Positions 1 through 4,784 of a stretch of 6,439 nucleotides of DNA are shown here, one piece after another. Position numbers and translations under genes: made by a program. The stretch is taken from positions 1 through 6,439 of the forward strand of contig JAICRS010000174.1 of assembly GCA_025966335.1 (NCBI GenBank). Direction: 5' to 3'. The notes below the pieces were generated by a model. It saw only the letters and a list, made by a program, of their open reading frames with translations, was not told the DNA's origin and ran no database searches. The stretch comes from Nocardioidaceae bacterium (GTDB lineage Bacteria; Actinomycetota; Actinomycetes; Propionibacteriales; Nocardioidaceae). Every line of letters starts with the position of its first letter. Positions within the stretch are counted from its first letter, which is position 1.

Positions 1-395
1 AGGACGAAGGCGAGTACGAGGACGAAGGCGAGCCCGAGAACGAGGCTGAGGCCGACGACGAGGAGCCCGAGGACGAGTACGAGGAAGAGGGCGACGAAGA
101 GGGCGAGGAAGGCGAGCCCGAGGACGAGTACGAGGAAGAGGGCGACGAAGAGGGCGAGGAAGAGGGCGAGGAAGGCGAGCCCGAGGACGAGGCCGACTAC
201 GAGGAAGAGCCCGCCGACGAAGCCGACGAGTACGAGGACGAAGAGCCTGTAGACGACGAGGAAGAGTACGAGGAGGATGAGGCGGAGCCCGAGGAGGAGG
301 GCGACGAGGAGGAGGGCTACGAGGAGGAAGAGGAAGCCGAACCGGAAGAAGAACCCCGCCCCAAAAAGCGGGCCAGAGCTCGAAAGAACAGGTGA
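1..395 (+). CDS. 3' end of a highly acidic repeat-rich protein, first gene of the gvp block in view
   Basis: Only the C-terminal 130 residues are visible. The frame enters from the left edge (first whole codon at 3), contains no in-frame start, and ends at TGA 393-395. It is almost entirely Glu and Asp with scattered Gly, Pro, Tyr and Ala, then switches abruptly to a basic end (RPKKRARARKNR). Third positions are mostly C or G and the frame is stop-free, which supports real coding. Two near-identical units (63-113 and 114-176) show internal expansion. The stop is built into the Shine-Dalgarno site of gvpA, so the two genes are probably coupled. I do not recognise the protein from this part. 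As I recall, gvpO lies just before gvpA in Streptomyces clusters, so this could be the acidic tail of a GvpO-like or other gas vesicle accessory protein. That is inference. The folded domain, if any, lies outside the window. Confidence 0.72.
   Translation, partial: DEGEYEDEGEPENEAEADDEEPEDEYEEEGDEEGEEGEPEDEYEEEGDEEGEEEGEEGEPEDEADYEEEPADEADEYEDEEPVDDEEEYEEDEAEPEEEGDEEEGYEEEEEAEPEEEPRPKKRARARKNR
63..176 (+). repeat. In-frame tandem repeat, 51-nt and 63-nt units, in the acidic gene
   Basis: Unit 1 (63-113, 17 codons) and unit 2 (114-176, 21 codons) encode the same series beginning EPEDEYEEEGDEEGEE. Unit 2 differs only by one extra 12-nt block (GAG GAA GAG GGC) near its end. A third, diverged copy begins at 177 with the same first five codons. 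The near-perfect nucleotide identity suggests recent slippage or unequal recombination rather than ancient duplication. All length changes keep the reading frame. Confidence 0.85.
390..395 (+). promoter_or_regulatory. gvpA ribosome binding site containing the upstream stop codon
   Basis: AGGTGA lies 4 nt before the ATG at 400. Its last three bases are the TGA stop of the acidic gene. Ribosomes ending the acidic protein therefore finish on the gvpA Shine-Dalgarno site, an arrangement that favours coupled re-initiation. The site decides for the ATG at 400 over the upstream in-frame ATG at 277, which lies inside the acidic gene. Confidence 0.7.
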
Positions 396-399
396 ACTC

Positions 400-843
400 A
401 TGACGGTGGCATCTTCTCAACGGCGGGGCGGCGGATACCTCGAACGGCCGGCGCCGAGCGGGCTGGCGGACGTGATCGAGGTCATTCTCGACAAGGGCCT
501 CGTGATCGACGCCTACGTTCGGGTCTCGCTGGTCGGCATCGAGCTGATCACCATCGACGCACGGATCGTGATCGCCAGCGTCGACACCTACCTCCGGTTC
601 GCCGAGGCCACGAACCGCCTCGATCTCTACGAGAAGGGCGGCAAGGACCTCCCCGAGATGGCCGAGGGCGTCATGGAGGGTGGCGCCAAGGGCAAGACGT
701 CCGGTGCCCTGACCGGCGCCAAGGAAGCCATCTTCGGATCAGGCGACGACGACGATGACGAGGACGAGGACGAGGAGCGCGAACGCAGGCCGCGCAAGAA
801 GGCCGCATCCTCGCGGCCGCGTCGTCGAGAACGGGAGTCGTGA
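400..843 (+). CDS. gvpA: Gas vesicle structural protein GvpA with charged C-terminal extension
   Basis: This 147-residue protein is the major shell subunit of gas vesicles, a small amphipathic protein that assembles into the ribbed gas-permeable wall. The GvpA core spans about residues 20-75, with the family pattern ADVIEVILDKGLVIDAYVRV, then SLVGIELITIDARIVIAS and VDTYLRFAEA. Classical cyanobacterial or haloarchaeal GvpA is about 70-75 residues. Here a further 70 residues follow: a Gly/Ala/Lys linker (about 88-112), an acidic run of Asp/Glu at 116-126, then an Arg/Lys-rich end. Long tails also occur, as I recall, in Streptomyces GvpA. The ATG at 400 has the AGGTGA site; the same frame extends upstream to an ATG at 277, but that stretch is an Arg-rich shadow of the acidic gene. 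The next gene, gvpF, begins 20 nt after the stop. Confidence 0.93.
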   Translation: MTVASSQRRGGGYLERPAPSGLADVIEVILDKGLVIDAYVRVSLVGIELITIDARIVIASVDTYLRFAEATNRLDLYEKGGKDLPEMAEGVMEGGAKGKTSGALTGAKEAIFGSGDDDDDEDEDEERERRPRKKAASSRPRRRERES

Positions 844-851
844 TCGCAGAC

Positions 852-856
852 AGGAG
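852..856 (+). promoter_or_regulatory. gvpF ribosome binding site
   Basis: AGGAG lies 7 nt before the ATG at 864. This ideal site favours 864 over the in-frame GTG at 840, which overlaps the gvpA stop in a GTGA junction but has only GGGAG 3 nt upstream. Confidence 0.65.
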
Positions 857-863
857 CGCGGCG

Positions 864-1634
864 ATGGCAGCCGCGGACGCGCCGACGGAGGCCCCGGTTC
901 ACGAGGCCTGCTACGTCTACGGCGTGGTCGCGGCTGCTACCGCTGTCGACGACCTCTCCTCCTCCGACGGGATGGGCAACGGCATCTCGCTGATCGCCGA
1001 CGGTTCGTTGGCTGCCGTGGTGGAGTCGATCGACCCGGACCGTCCGCTCGGTGTTCGTCGCGACGTGCTGGCCCACAGTGCGGTGCTCAACGACCTGGCA
1101 GCGCAGGGTCCGGTGCTGCCGATGCGTTTCGGTTCGGTGCTGGCCGACGAGACTGCGGTCGTCACCGAGCTGCTCCGTCCGCACCGGGAACGGTTCGTCA
1201 CGATGCTCGACGAGATCGCTGGGATGAGCCAGTTCACCGTACGAGCGCGGTACGTCCTGGACGCTGTGCTGGCCGAGGTCGTCGCGCAGGAGCCCGAGGT
1301 GGCCGAGCTCCGCCGGCGCACCCGCGACCTGCCCGAGGATGCGACGCATTACGACCGGATCCGGTTGGGTGAGCTGGTCGCCAAGGCAGTCGACGGCAAA
1401 CGTGAGGTCGACGGCCAGCGGATCCTCGAGAAGCTGGCTCCTTATGCAGCCGATCATGCCGTGCGCGACGTGTCCGGCATGGAAGAGCTGATCCAGGCCT
1501 CCTTCGCCGTGCACGAGAAGCGGCGGCAGAAGTTCGAGGCAGCGGCAGAGGACCTCGCCGAAGAGATGGAAGGCCGGGTCCGGATGAGCCTGGTCGGCCC
1601 GATGGCGCTCTACGACTTCATCCCTGAGGAGTGA
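864..1634 (+). CDS. gvpF: Gas vesicle protein GvpF (GvpF/GvpL family)
   Basis: A 256-residue protein of the GvpF/GvpL family, cytoplasmic proteins needed for vesicle formation. GvpF is thought to bind GvpA and help initiate assembly. Family marks visible: an opening strand CYVYGVV (about 16-22), the region HSAVLNDLAA then GPVLPMRFGSVL (71-93, matching the typical PxRFG block), a helical middle (about 95-225), and a C-terminal strand with LVGPMALYDF (243-252) where relatives usually read GPWPPY-F. The ATG at 864 follows a strong AGGAG. A GTG at 840 would add eight residues and overlap the gvpA stop, and cannot be excluded. Position between gvpA and gvpG matches other actinobacterial gvp operons. 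Its paralogue gvpL lies about 1.1 kb downstream. Confidence 0.92.
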   Translation: MAAADAPTEAPVHEACYVYGVVAAATAVDDLSSSDGMGNGISLIADGSLAAVVESIDPDRPLGVRRDVLAHSAVLNDLAAQGPVLPMRFGSVLADETAVVTELLRPHRERFVTMLDEIAGMSQFTVRARYVLDAVLAEVVAQEPEVAELRRRTRDLPEDATHYDRIRLGELVAKAVDGKREVDGQRILEKLAPYAADHAVRDVSGMEELIQASFAVHEKRRQKFEAAAEDLAEEMEGRVRMSLVGPMALYDFIPEE

Positions 1635-1641
1635 GAGGAGA

Positions 1642-1875
1642 ATGGGACTGCTGACCGGTCTGCTCGGACTGCCCCTCGCGCCGGTGCGCGGTACGGTGTG
1701 GATCGCCGAGCAGATCCTCGAACAGGCCGAGGAGCAGTACTACGATCCCGAGGCCATCCGACGCCAGCTCGAGCTCGTCGACGAACAACGGTCGGCGGGC
1801 GAGTTGTCGGAGGACGAGGCCGAGACGATCGAGGAGCAGCTCATCGCACGGCTCATGGAGAGCCGACGTCGCTGA
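1642..1875 (+). CDS. gvpG: Gas vesicle protein GvpG
   Basis: A small 77-residue protein of the GvpG family, an accessory protein required for gas vesicle formation in systems that have been tested; its biochemical role is poorly known. The N-terminus is hydrophobic (MGLLTGLLGLPLAPVRG, residues 1-17), followed by WIAEQILEQAEEQYYDP and a long charged helix (about 38-77) with the family-like pattern AGELSEDEAETIEEQLIARL. The hydrophobic start is too short and helix-breaking to be a clear membrane anchor. The start ATG is 7 nt after the gvpF stop. TGAGGAG (1625-1631), within the end of gvpF, is 10 nt away, and a second AGGAG (1636-1640) sits almost against the ATG, so coupling to gvpF is likely. 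Confidence 0.9.
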   Translation: MGLLTGLLGLPLAPVRGTVWIAEQILEQAEEQYYDPEAIRRQLELVDEQRSAGELSEDEAETIEEQLIARLMESRRR

Positions 1876-1880
1876 GCCGA

Positions 1881-1888
1881 AGGGAGGA
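1881..1888 (+). promoter_or_regulatory. Ribosome binding site of the gvpO-like gene
   Basis: AGGGAGGA lies 9 nt before the ATG at 1898, inside the only gap of more than 20 nt in the gvp block. It is one of the strongest Shine-Dalgarno sites in the window, so this gene can be translated independently of gvpG. Confidence 0.6.
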
Positions 1889-1897
1889 CCGCTGACC

Positions 1898-2446
1898 ATG
1901 GCCACAACTCGGAAGAGCACCGCGGACAAGAGCGCCACCAAGAAGAGCACCGCGAAGAAGAGCACCGCCAAGAGGGCCGCCCCGGCGGACGCGGCCGCCA
2001 AGAAGAGCGCGCCGCGCACACGCAAGAGCACACCGACCAAGAGCGCGTCCGACGGGCACGAGCCCACCGCGACCAAGAGCATCCCCAGAGCCCGCAAGAG
2101 CGCCGCGGCAAAGACCGAGCCCGGTGCACGCAGGAGCAGCGCAAGGAAGAACGCGAACGGTGGGGCGGCGACGGCGGAGAAGTCGTCTCCGGTGAAGATA
2201 GCGCGCGCGGCGGCTGGACAGCTCGCCGAGCTGACAGGACGCTCCGCGGAGGGGATCACCGGGATCGAGCGCACCGAAGACGGCTGGCGCGTGAGCATCG
2301 AGGTCGTCGAGAGCCGCCGGATCCCCGACTCGACGGACATCCTGGCCGTCTACGAGGTCGACGTCGATGGATCCGGTGAGCTGACGGGGTACCAGCGCGT
2401 TCGCCGGTACACCCGGGGTCGGGCCAGTGAGGACGGGAGGGGCTGA
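1898..2446 (+). CDS. gvpO: GvpO-family gas vesicle protein with lysine-rich N-terminal tail
   Basis: The 182-residue product has two parts. Residues 1 to about 95 are low-complexity and very basic, rich in Lys, Ser, Ala, Thr and Arg, with repeats of the form KKSTA, similar in composition to the tails of histone H1-like or extended HU proteins. Residues about 97-175 match the GvpO domain: PVKIARAAAGQLAELTGRSA, then GITGIERTEDGWRVSIEVVE, the signature RIPDSTDILAVYEV, and GYQRVRRYTRGR at the end. GvpO is an accessory protein needed for gas vesicle production in haloarchaea, and as I recall it sits before gvpA in Streptomyces. Here it lies between gvpG and gvpJ. The usual domain alone would be about 90-130 residues, so the tail is an addition. 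It overlaps gvpJ by 1 nt (TGATG). The tail could bind nucleic acid, the acidic gvp partners, or neither. Confidence 0.85.
   Translation: MATTRKSTADKSATKKSTAKKSTAKRAAPADAAAKKSAPRTRKSTPTKSASDGHEPTATKSIPRARKSAAAKTEPGARRSSARKNANGGAATAEKSSPVKIARAAAGQLAELTGRSAEGITGIERTEDGWRVSIEVVESRRIPDSTDILAVYEVDVDGSGELTGYQRVRRYTRGRASEDGRG
1940..1968 (+). repeat. Short direct repeat encoding the KKSTA motif
   Basis: The 14-mer AAGAAGAGCACCGC occurs at 1940-1953 and again at 1955-1968, a 15-nt period encoding successive KKSTA units. Degenerate AAGAGC-type copies continue through about 2110, giving the Lys/Ser tail of the GvpO-like protein. Confidence 0.75.
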
Positions 2447-2784
2447 TGACCGAACCGAGCCGGCCTCTGGTCACCGGCGGTTCTCGTGCTGCTCCGTACG
2501 CCGCGGCGGACCGCCCGCAGCCGGCGAACCTGGCGGACATCCTCGAACGGGTTCTCGACAAGGGCATCGTCATCGCCGGCGACATCAAGGTGAATCTGCT
2601 CGACATCGAGCTGCTGACCATCAAGATCCGCCTGCTCGTCGCCTCGGTCGACAAGGCACGCGAGATGGGCATCGACTGGTGGGAGAACGACCCGATGCTG
2701 ACCACGGGCAAGCCTGACGGGCTGCGCGACGAGAACCGGCGCCTCAGGGAACGAGTGAGGGAGCTGGAAGGTGGCGATGGCTGA
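2446..2784 (+). CDS. gvpJ: Gas vesicle protein GvpJ (GvpA-fold paralogue)
   Basis: A 112-residue member of the GvpA/GvpJ/GvpM family, minor shell or nucleating proteins incorporated at the vesicle tips or early in assembly. The GvpA-like core is at about 28-71: NLADILERVLDKGIVIAGDI, then KVNLLDIELLTIKIRLLVAS. It continues with the GvpJ mark MGIDWWENDPML (74-85), which GvpA lacks. The last 20 residues (about 92-110, DGLRDENRRLRERVRELEGG) look like a short charged coiled coil. The ATG shares its A with the TGA of the upstream gene (TGATG), and GGGAGG at 2435-2440 gives a site 5 nt away, so it is likely translated by coupling. Its own stop lies inside the start of gvpL. Confidence 0.92.
   Translation: MTEPSRPLVTGGSRAAPYAAADRPQPANLADILERVLDKGIVIAGDIKVNLLDIELLTIKIRLLVASVDKAREMGIDWWENDPMLTTGKPDGLRDENRRLRERVRELEGGDG
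2766..2771 (+). promoter_or_regulatory. gvpL ribosome binding site inside gvpJ
   Basis: GGAAGG ends 5 nt before the ATG at 2777. It supports that ATG rather than the in-frame GTG at 2771, which overlaps the site itself. Confidence 0.6.
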
Positions 2785-3547
2785 CACCGGCTACTACTTC
2801 TACGCGATCTCGCGTGGACTGGACCCCGACGTCCTGAACACAGAGGTAGGTATCGAGCAGGCGGCGCTGCAGCTGGTCAAGCACCAGGACCTGGGCGCCG
2901 TCGTCAGTCACGTCAGTCTCCAGGACTTCGGGGAGGAGGGCTTGCGCCGCAACCTCGAAGACCTTGCGTGGCTCGAGTCGGTGGCGGTCACCCACGACCG
3001 CGTGGCGCGTTTCTGTGCCGAGCGCGCCACCACGGCGCCGCTGCGGATGGCCACCGTGTTCCTGAGCGAGGATGCCGTCCGTGAGCAGCTCGCGCAGTGG
3101 TATGACCGGGCCGAGGAGGTGTTGAACCGGATCGAGGGGCGCAGCGAGTGGAGCGTGAAGGCGTACGCCGACCCGGCAGCACCTGCCGAGACGGGCGGCG
3201 ACGAACCACCCGAGACGATGGGTGAGGGCATGGCCTACCTGCTGCGGCGCAGGACCGAGGCACAGCGCCGGGAGAGCACAGCGCAGGCCGATGCCGAGGC
3301 GGCACAGGCGATCCACGACTTGCTCTCGAACCACGCGGTGGCGGGTAGACAACTCCGCCCGCAGGACAGACAGCTCACCGGACACACCGGCGAGATGATC
3401 CTCAACGGAACCTACCTGGTGGACCAGGGCCGGGTCGACGAGTTCCTGGACACGGTCGCGGCGCTCAGGAGCGAGCACCCGGGCGTCCGGGTCGAGCACG
3501 GGGGCCCGTGGCCGCCGTACTCCTTCGCCACTCTGGAGCCGGAGTGA
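2777..3547 (+). CDS. gvpL: Gas vesicle protein GvpL (GvpF/GvpL family)
   Basis: A 256-residue second GvpF/GvpL protein, the same length as GvpF here but clearly diverged. Visible marks: the N-terminal strand TGYYFYAISRG (4-14), THDRVARF and TTAPLRMATVFL (72-96, the counterpart of the PxRFG block, with LRMAT in place of MRFGS), EWSVKAYAD (124-132), and the diagnostic C-terminal GGPWPPYSFATLE (242-254). Residues about 133-180 are polar and rich in Ala, Glu, Gln and Arg, probably a flexible or helical insertion. In other gvp systems GvpL contacts several Gvp proteins and may serve as an assembly platform. The ATG overlaps the gvpJ stop by 8 nt and is preferred because GGAAGG precedes it. Its stop overlaps the GTG start of gvpS. 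Confidence 0.92.
   Translation: MADTGYYFYAISRGLDPDVLNTEVGIEQAALQLVKHQDLGAVVSHVSLQDFGEEGLRRNLEDLAWLESVAVTHDRVARFCAERATTAPLRMATVFLSEDAVREQLAQWYDRAEEVLNRIEGRSEWSVKAYADPAAPAETGGDEPPETMGEGMAYLLRRRTEAQRRESTAQADAEAAQAIHDLLSNHAVAGRQLRPQDRQLTGHTGEMILNGTYLVDQGRVDEFLDTVAALRSEHPGVRVEHGGPWPPYSFATLEPE
3535..3538 (+). promoter_or_regulatory. gvpS ribosome binding site inside gvpL
   Basis: GGAG lies 5 nt before the GTG at 3544. This favours the start that overlaps the gvpL stop in GTGA over an in-frame GTG 36 nt further upstream inside gvpL. Confidence 0.5.
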
Positions 3548-3753
3548 CGGTCGTCGGAAACCGGACGCAGGCGGAGGCGAACCGTTCGTTGCAACCGGTC
3601 GCGCTGGTGGACCTGCTCGACCGGGTGCTTGGCGCGGGTGTGGTGATCTCCGGCGATCTGACGATCTCCCTGGCAGGCGTGGACCTCGTCCAGATCCGGT
3701 TGCACGCCCTGATCAGCTCGGTGCGGGCCGAGATGGTGCCCCACGATGACTGA
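3544..3753 (+). CDS. gvpS: Gas vesicle protein GvpS (small GvpA-fold paralogue)
   Basis: A 69-residue GvpA-family protein. The core occupies most of it: LQPVALVDLLDRVLGAGVVI (16-35), SGDLTISLAGVDLVQIRLHA (36-55) and LISSVRAEM (56-64). It lacks the acidic and basic tail of GvpA and the WW motif of GvpJ. The name GvpS rests on position, between gvpL and gvpK as in Bacillus and Streptomyces clusters, together with small size. GvpS is an accessory protein presumed to act in nucleation or as a minor shell component. The GTG start overlaps the gvpL stop by 3 nt and has GGAG 5 nt upstream. An in-frame GTG at 3508 would add 12 residues inside gvpL and is less likely. The end overlaps gvpK by 8 nt. 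Confidence 0.88.
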   Translation: MTVVGNRTQAEANRSLQPVALVDLLDRVLGAGVVISGDLTISLAGVDLVQIRLHALISSVRAEMVPHDD

Positions 3754-4030
3754 GCACCACCTGCCCCGTCGGCTCGAGACCGACTCCGAGTCGGTGCAGC
3801 GGGACCTGATGCGCCTGGTGCTCACCATCGTCGAGCTGGTGCGTCAGCTGATGGAGAAGCAGGCGATCCGACGCGTGGACGAAGGTGACCTCAGCGACGA
3901 GCAGGTCGAGGAGCTCGGCGTCGCGCTGATGCGGCTGGACGACGCGATGACCGAGCTGCGTGACCAGTTCGACCTCGCGCCGGAGGACCTGAACCTCGAT
4001 CTCGGCCCCTTGGGTACCTTGCTCGAGTAG
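3746..4030 (+). CDS. gvpK: Gas vesicle protein GvpK
   Basis: A 94-residue protein of the GvpK family, cytoplasmic accessory proteins required for gas vesicle formation in tested systems; the exact role is unsettled. It is mostly helical and acidic. Visible family features are SVQRDLMRLVLTIVELVRQL (about 16-35), MEKQAIRRVDEGDLSDEQVE (36-55) and LGVALMRLDDAMTELRDQFD (57-76), ending with LNLDLGPLG. The ATG overlaps the gvpS stop by 8 nt and has only a weak upstream purine match (GGTG at 3735-3738), so translation probably depends on coupling with gvpS. It is the last gene of the gvp block; 4 nt separate its TAG from the stop of the opposing dehydrogenase gene. Confidence 0.92.
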   Translation: MTEHHLPRRLETDSESVQRDLMRLVLTIVELVRQLMEKQAIRRVDEGDLSDEQVEELGVALMRLDDAMTELRDQFDLAPEDLNLDLGPLGTLLE

Positions 4031-4034
4031 GGCG

Positions 4035-4784
4035 TCAGCTGCGGAGGTACGACGCGCCGTTCACGTCGATGATCGTGCCGGTGGAGAACCGGGCCTCCTC
4101 GGACGCCAGCCAGAACACCGCGGCCGCCACCTCTTCTGGACGGGCCACCCGCCCGAACGGCGACTGGTTCCGCACCGCGTCACCACCTGGCCCGTCGAGC
4201 ACCTCGCGCGCCATCTCGGTCTGCACGAAACCGGGTGCCACCGTGCCGACCCGGATGTCGTGCGGGGCGAGCACCAGTGCCATCGACTGACCGAACGCGT
4301 TGAGCCCCGCCTTCGATGCGCCGTAGGCCGGGTTGTTCGGTTCGCCGCGGAACGCGCCCCGGCTGGACACGTTCACCACCGCGCCGCCGCCGGCCTCGCG
4401 CAGGTGCGGGATCGCGCAGAACGTCGCGTTGGCCGCACCGGTCAGGTTGGTGGAGAGTGTCCGGGACCAGGCCTCCTGCCACTGCTCGTACGACGTGTCC
4501 AGTGGTGGATGCGCCACGAAGATGCCGGCGTTGTTCACCAGCACGTCCAGGCGCCCCAGCCGGCCGGCTGCGCTGTCGACCGCCTCCTTCACCGCATCTG
4601 CGTCGGCCATGTCGGCCTGCACCGCCAGGTGGCCCTCGCCGGGCAGAGAGTCGACCACGGTTCGCGCCTCGGCCGCGGACCGGTTGTAGTGCACCGCGAC
4701 CCGGTCACCGGCCTCGGCGAACATCGCGGCGATGGCCCGACCGATCCCGCGTGAGGCACCGGTCACCAGCACGCCCCGGTTCAC
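4035..4784 (-). CDS. Short-chain dehydrogenase/reductase (SDR family)
   Basis: A 249-residue classical SDR, a soluble NAD(P)-dependent oxidoreductase. Cofactor motif TGASRGIG is at 8-15, NNAG at 84-87, and the catalytic tetrad is complete: Asn113, Ser140 (in NVSS), Tyr154 and Lys158 (YGASK). Arg12 and Arg35 after the second strand point to NADP(H) preference. Similarity is of the 3-oxoacyl-reductase (FabG-like) kind, but the substrate cannot be read from sequence. The GTG start overlaps the aminotransferase stop by 3 nt and has AAGGAG (4793-4798, minus strand) 8 nt upstream, so both genes form one coupled unit. The frame stays open far upstream (to 5678) only as a shadow of the aminotransferase gene. 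A role in gas vesicle formation is not suggested. Confidence 0.93.
   Translation of the reverse strand: MNRGVLVTGASRGIGRAIAAMFAEAGDRVAVHYNRSAAEARTVVDSLPGEGHLAVQADMADADAVKEAVDSAAGRLGRLDVLVNNAGIFVAHPPLDTSYEQWQEAWSRTLSTNLTGAANATFCAIPHLREAGGGAVVNVSSRGAFRGEPNNPAYGASKAGLNAFGQSMALVLAPHDIRVGTVAPGFVQTEMAREVLDGPGGDAVRNQSPFGRVARPEEVAAAVFWLASEEARFSTGTIIDVNGASYLRS

Noticed and set aside
63..240. CRISPR array or minisatellite in the acidic repeat
   Set aside because: Units are directly adjacent with no spacers, keep a reading frame and vary in length by whole codons, so this is a coding repeat.
277..399. Upstream extension of gvpA to ATG 277
   Set aside because: It is an Arg/Lys-rich reading of the acidic gene in another frame and has no GvpA similarity; the ATG at 400 has its own ribosome site.
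755..1372. 205-codon plus-strand frame within gvpF
   Set aside because: Arg/Gly-rich off-frame translation of gvpF without family similarity.
627..1514. 295-codon open frame on the minus strand across gvpA and gvpF
   Set aside because: It is a shadow in GC-rich DNA; its serine run is only the complement of the Asp/Glu codons of GvpA and it has no recognisable domain.
1618..2340. 240-codon minus-strand open frame with hydrophobic composition
   Set aside because: It lies opposite the Lys-rich gvpO tail; the Leu/Ala/Val content is the reverse complement of AAG and GCC-type codons, so it is not a membrane protein gene.
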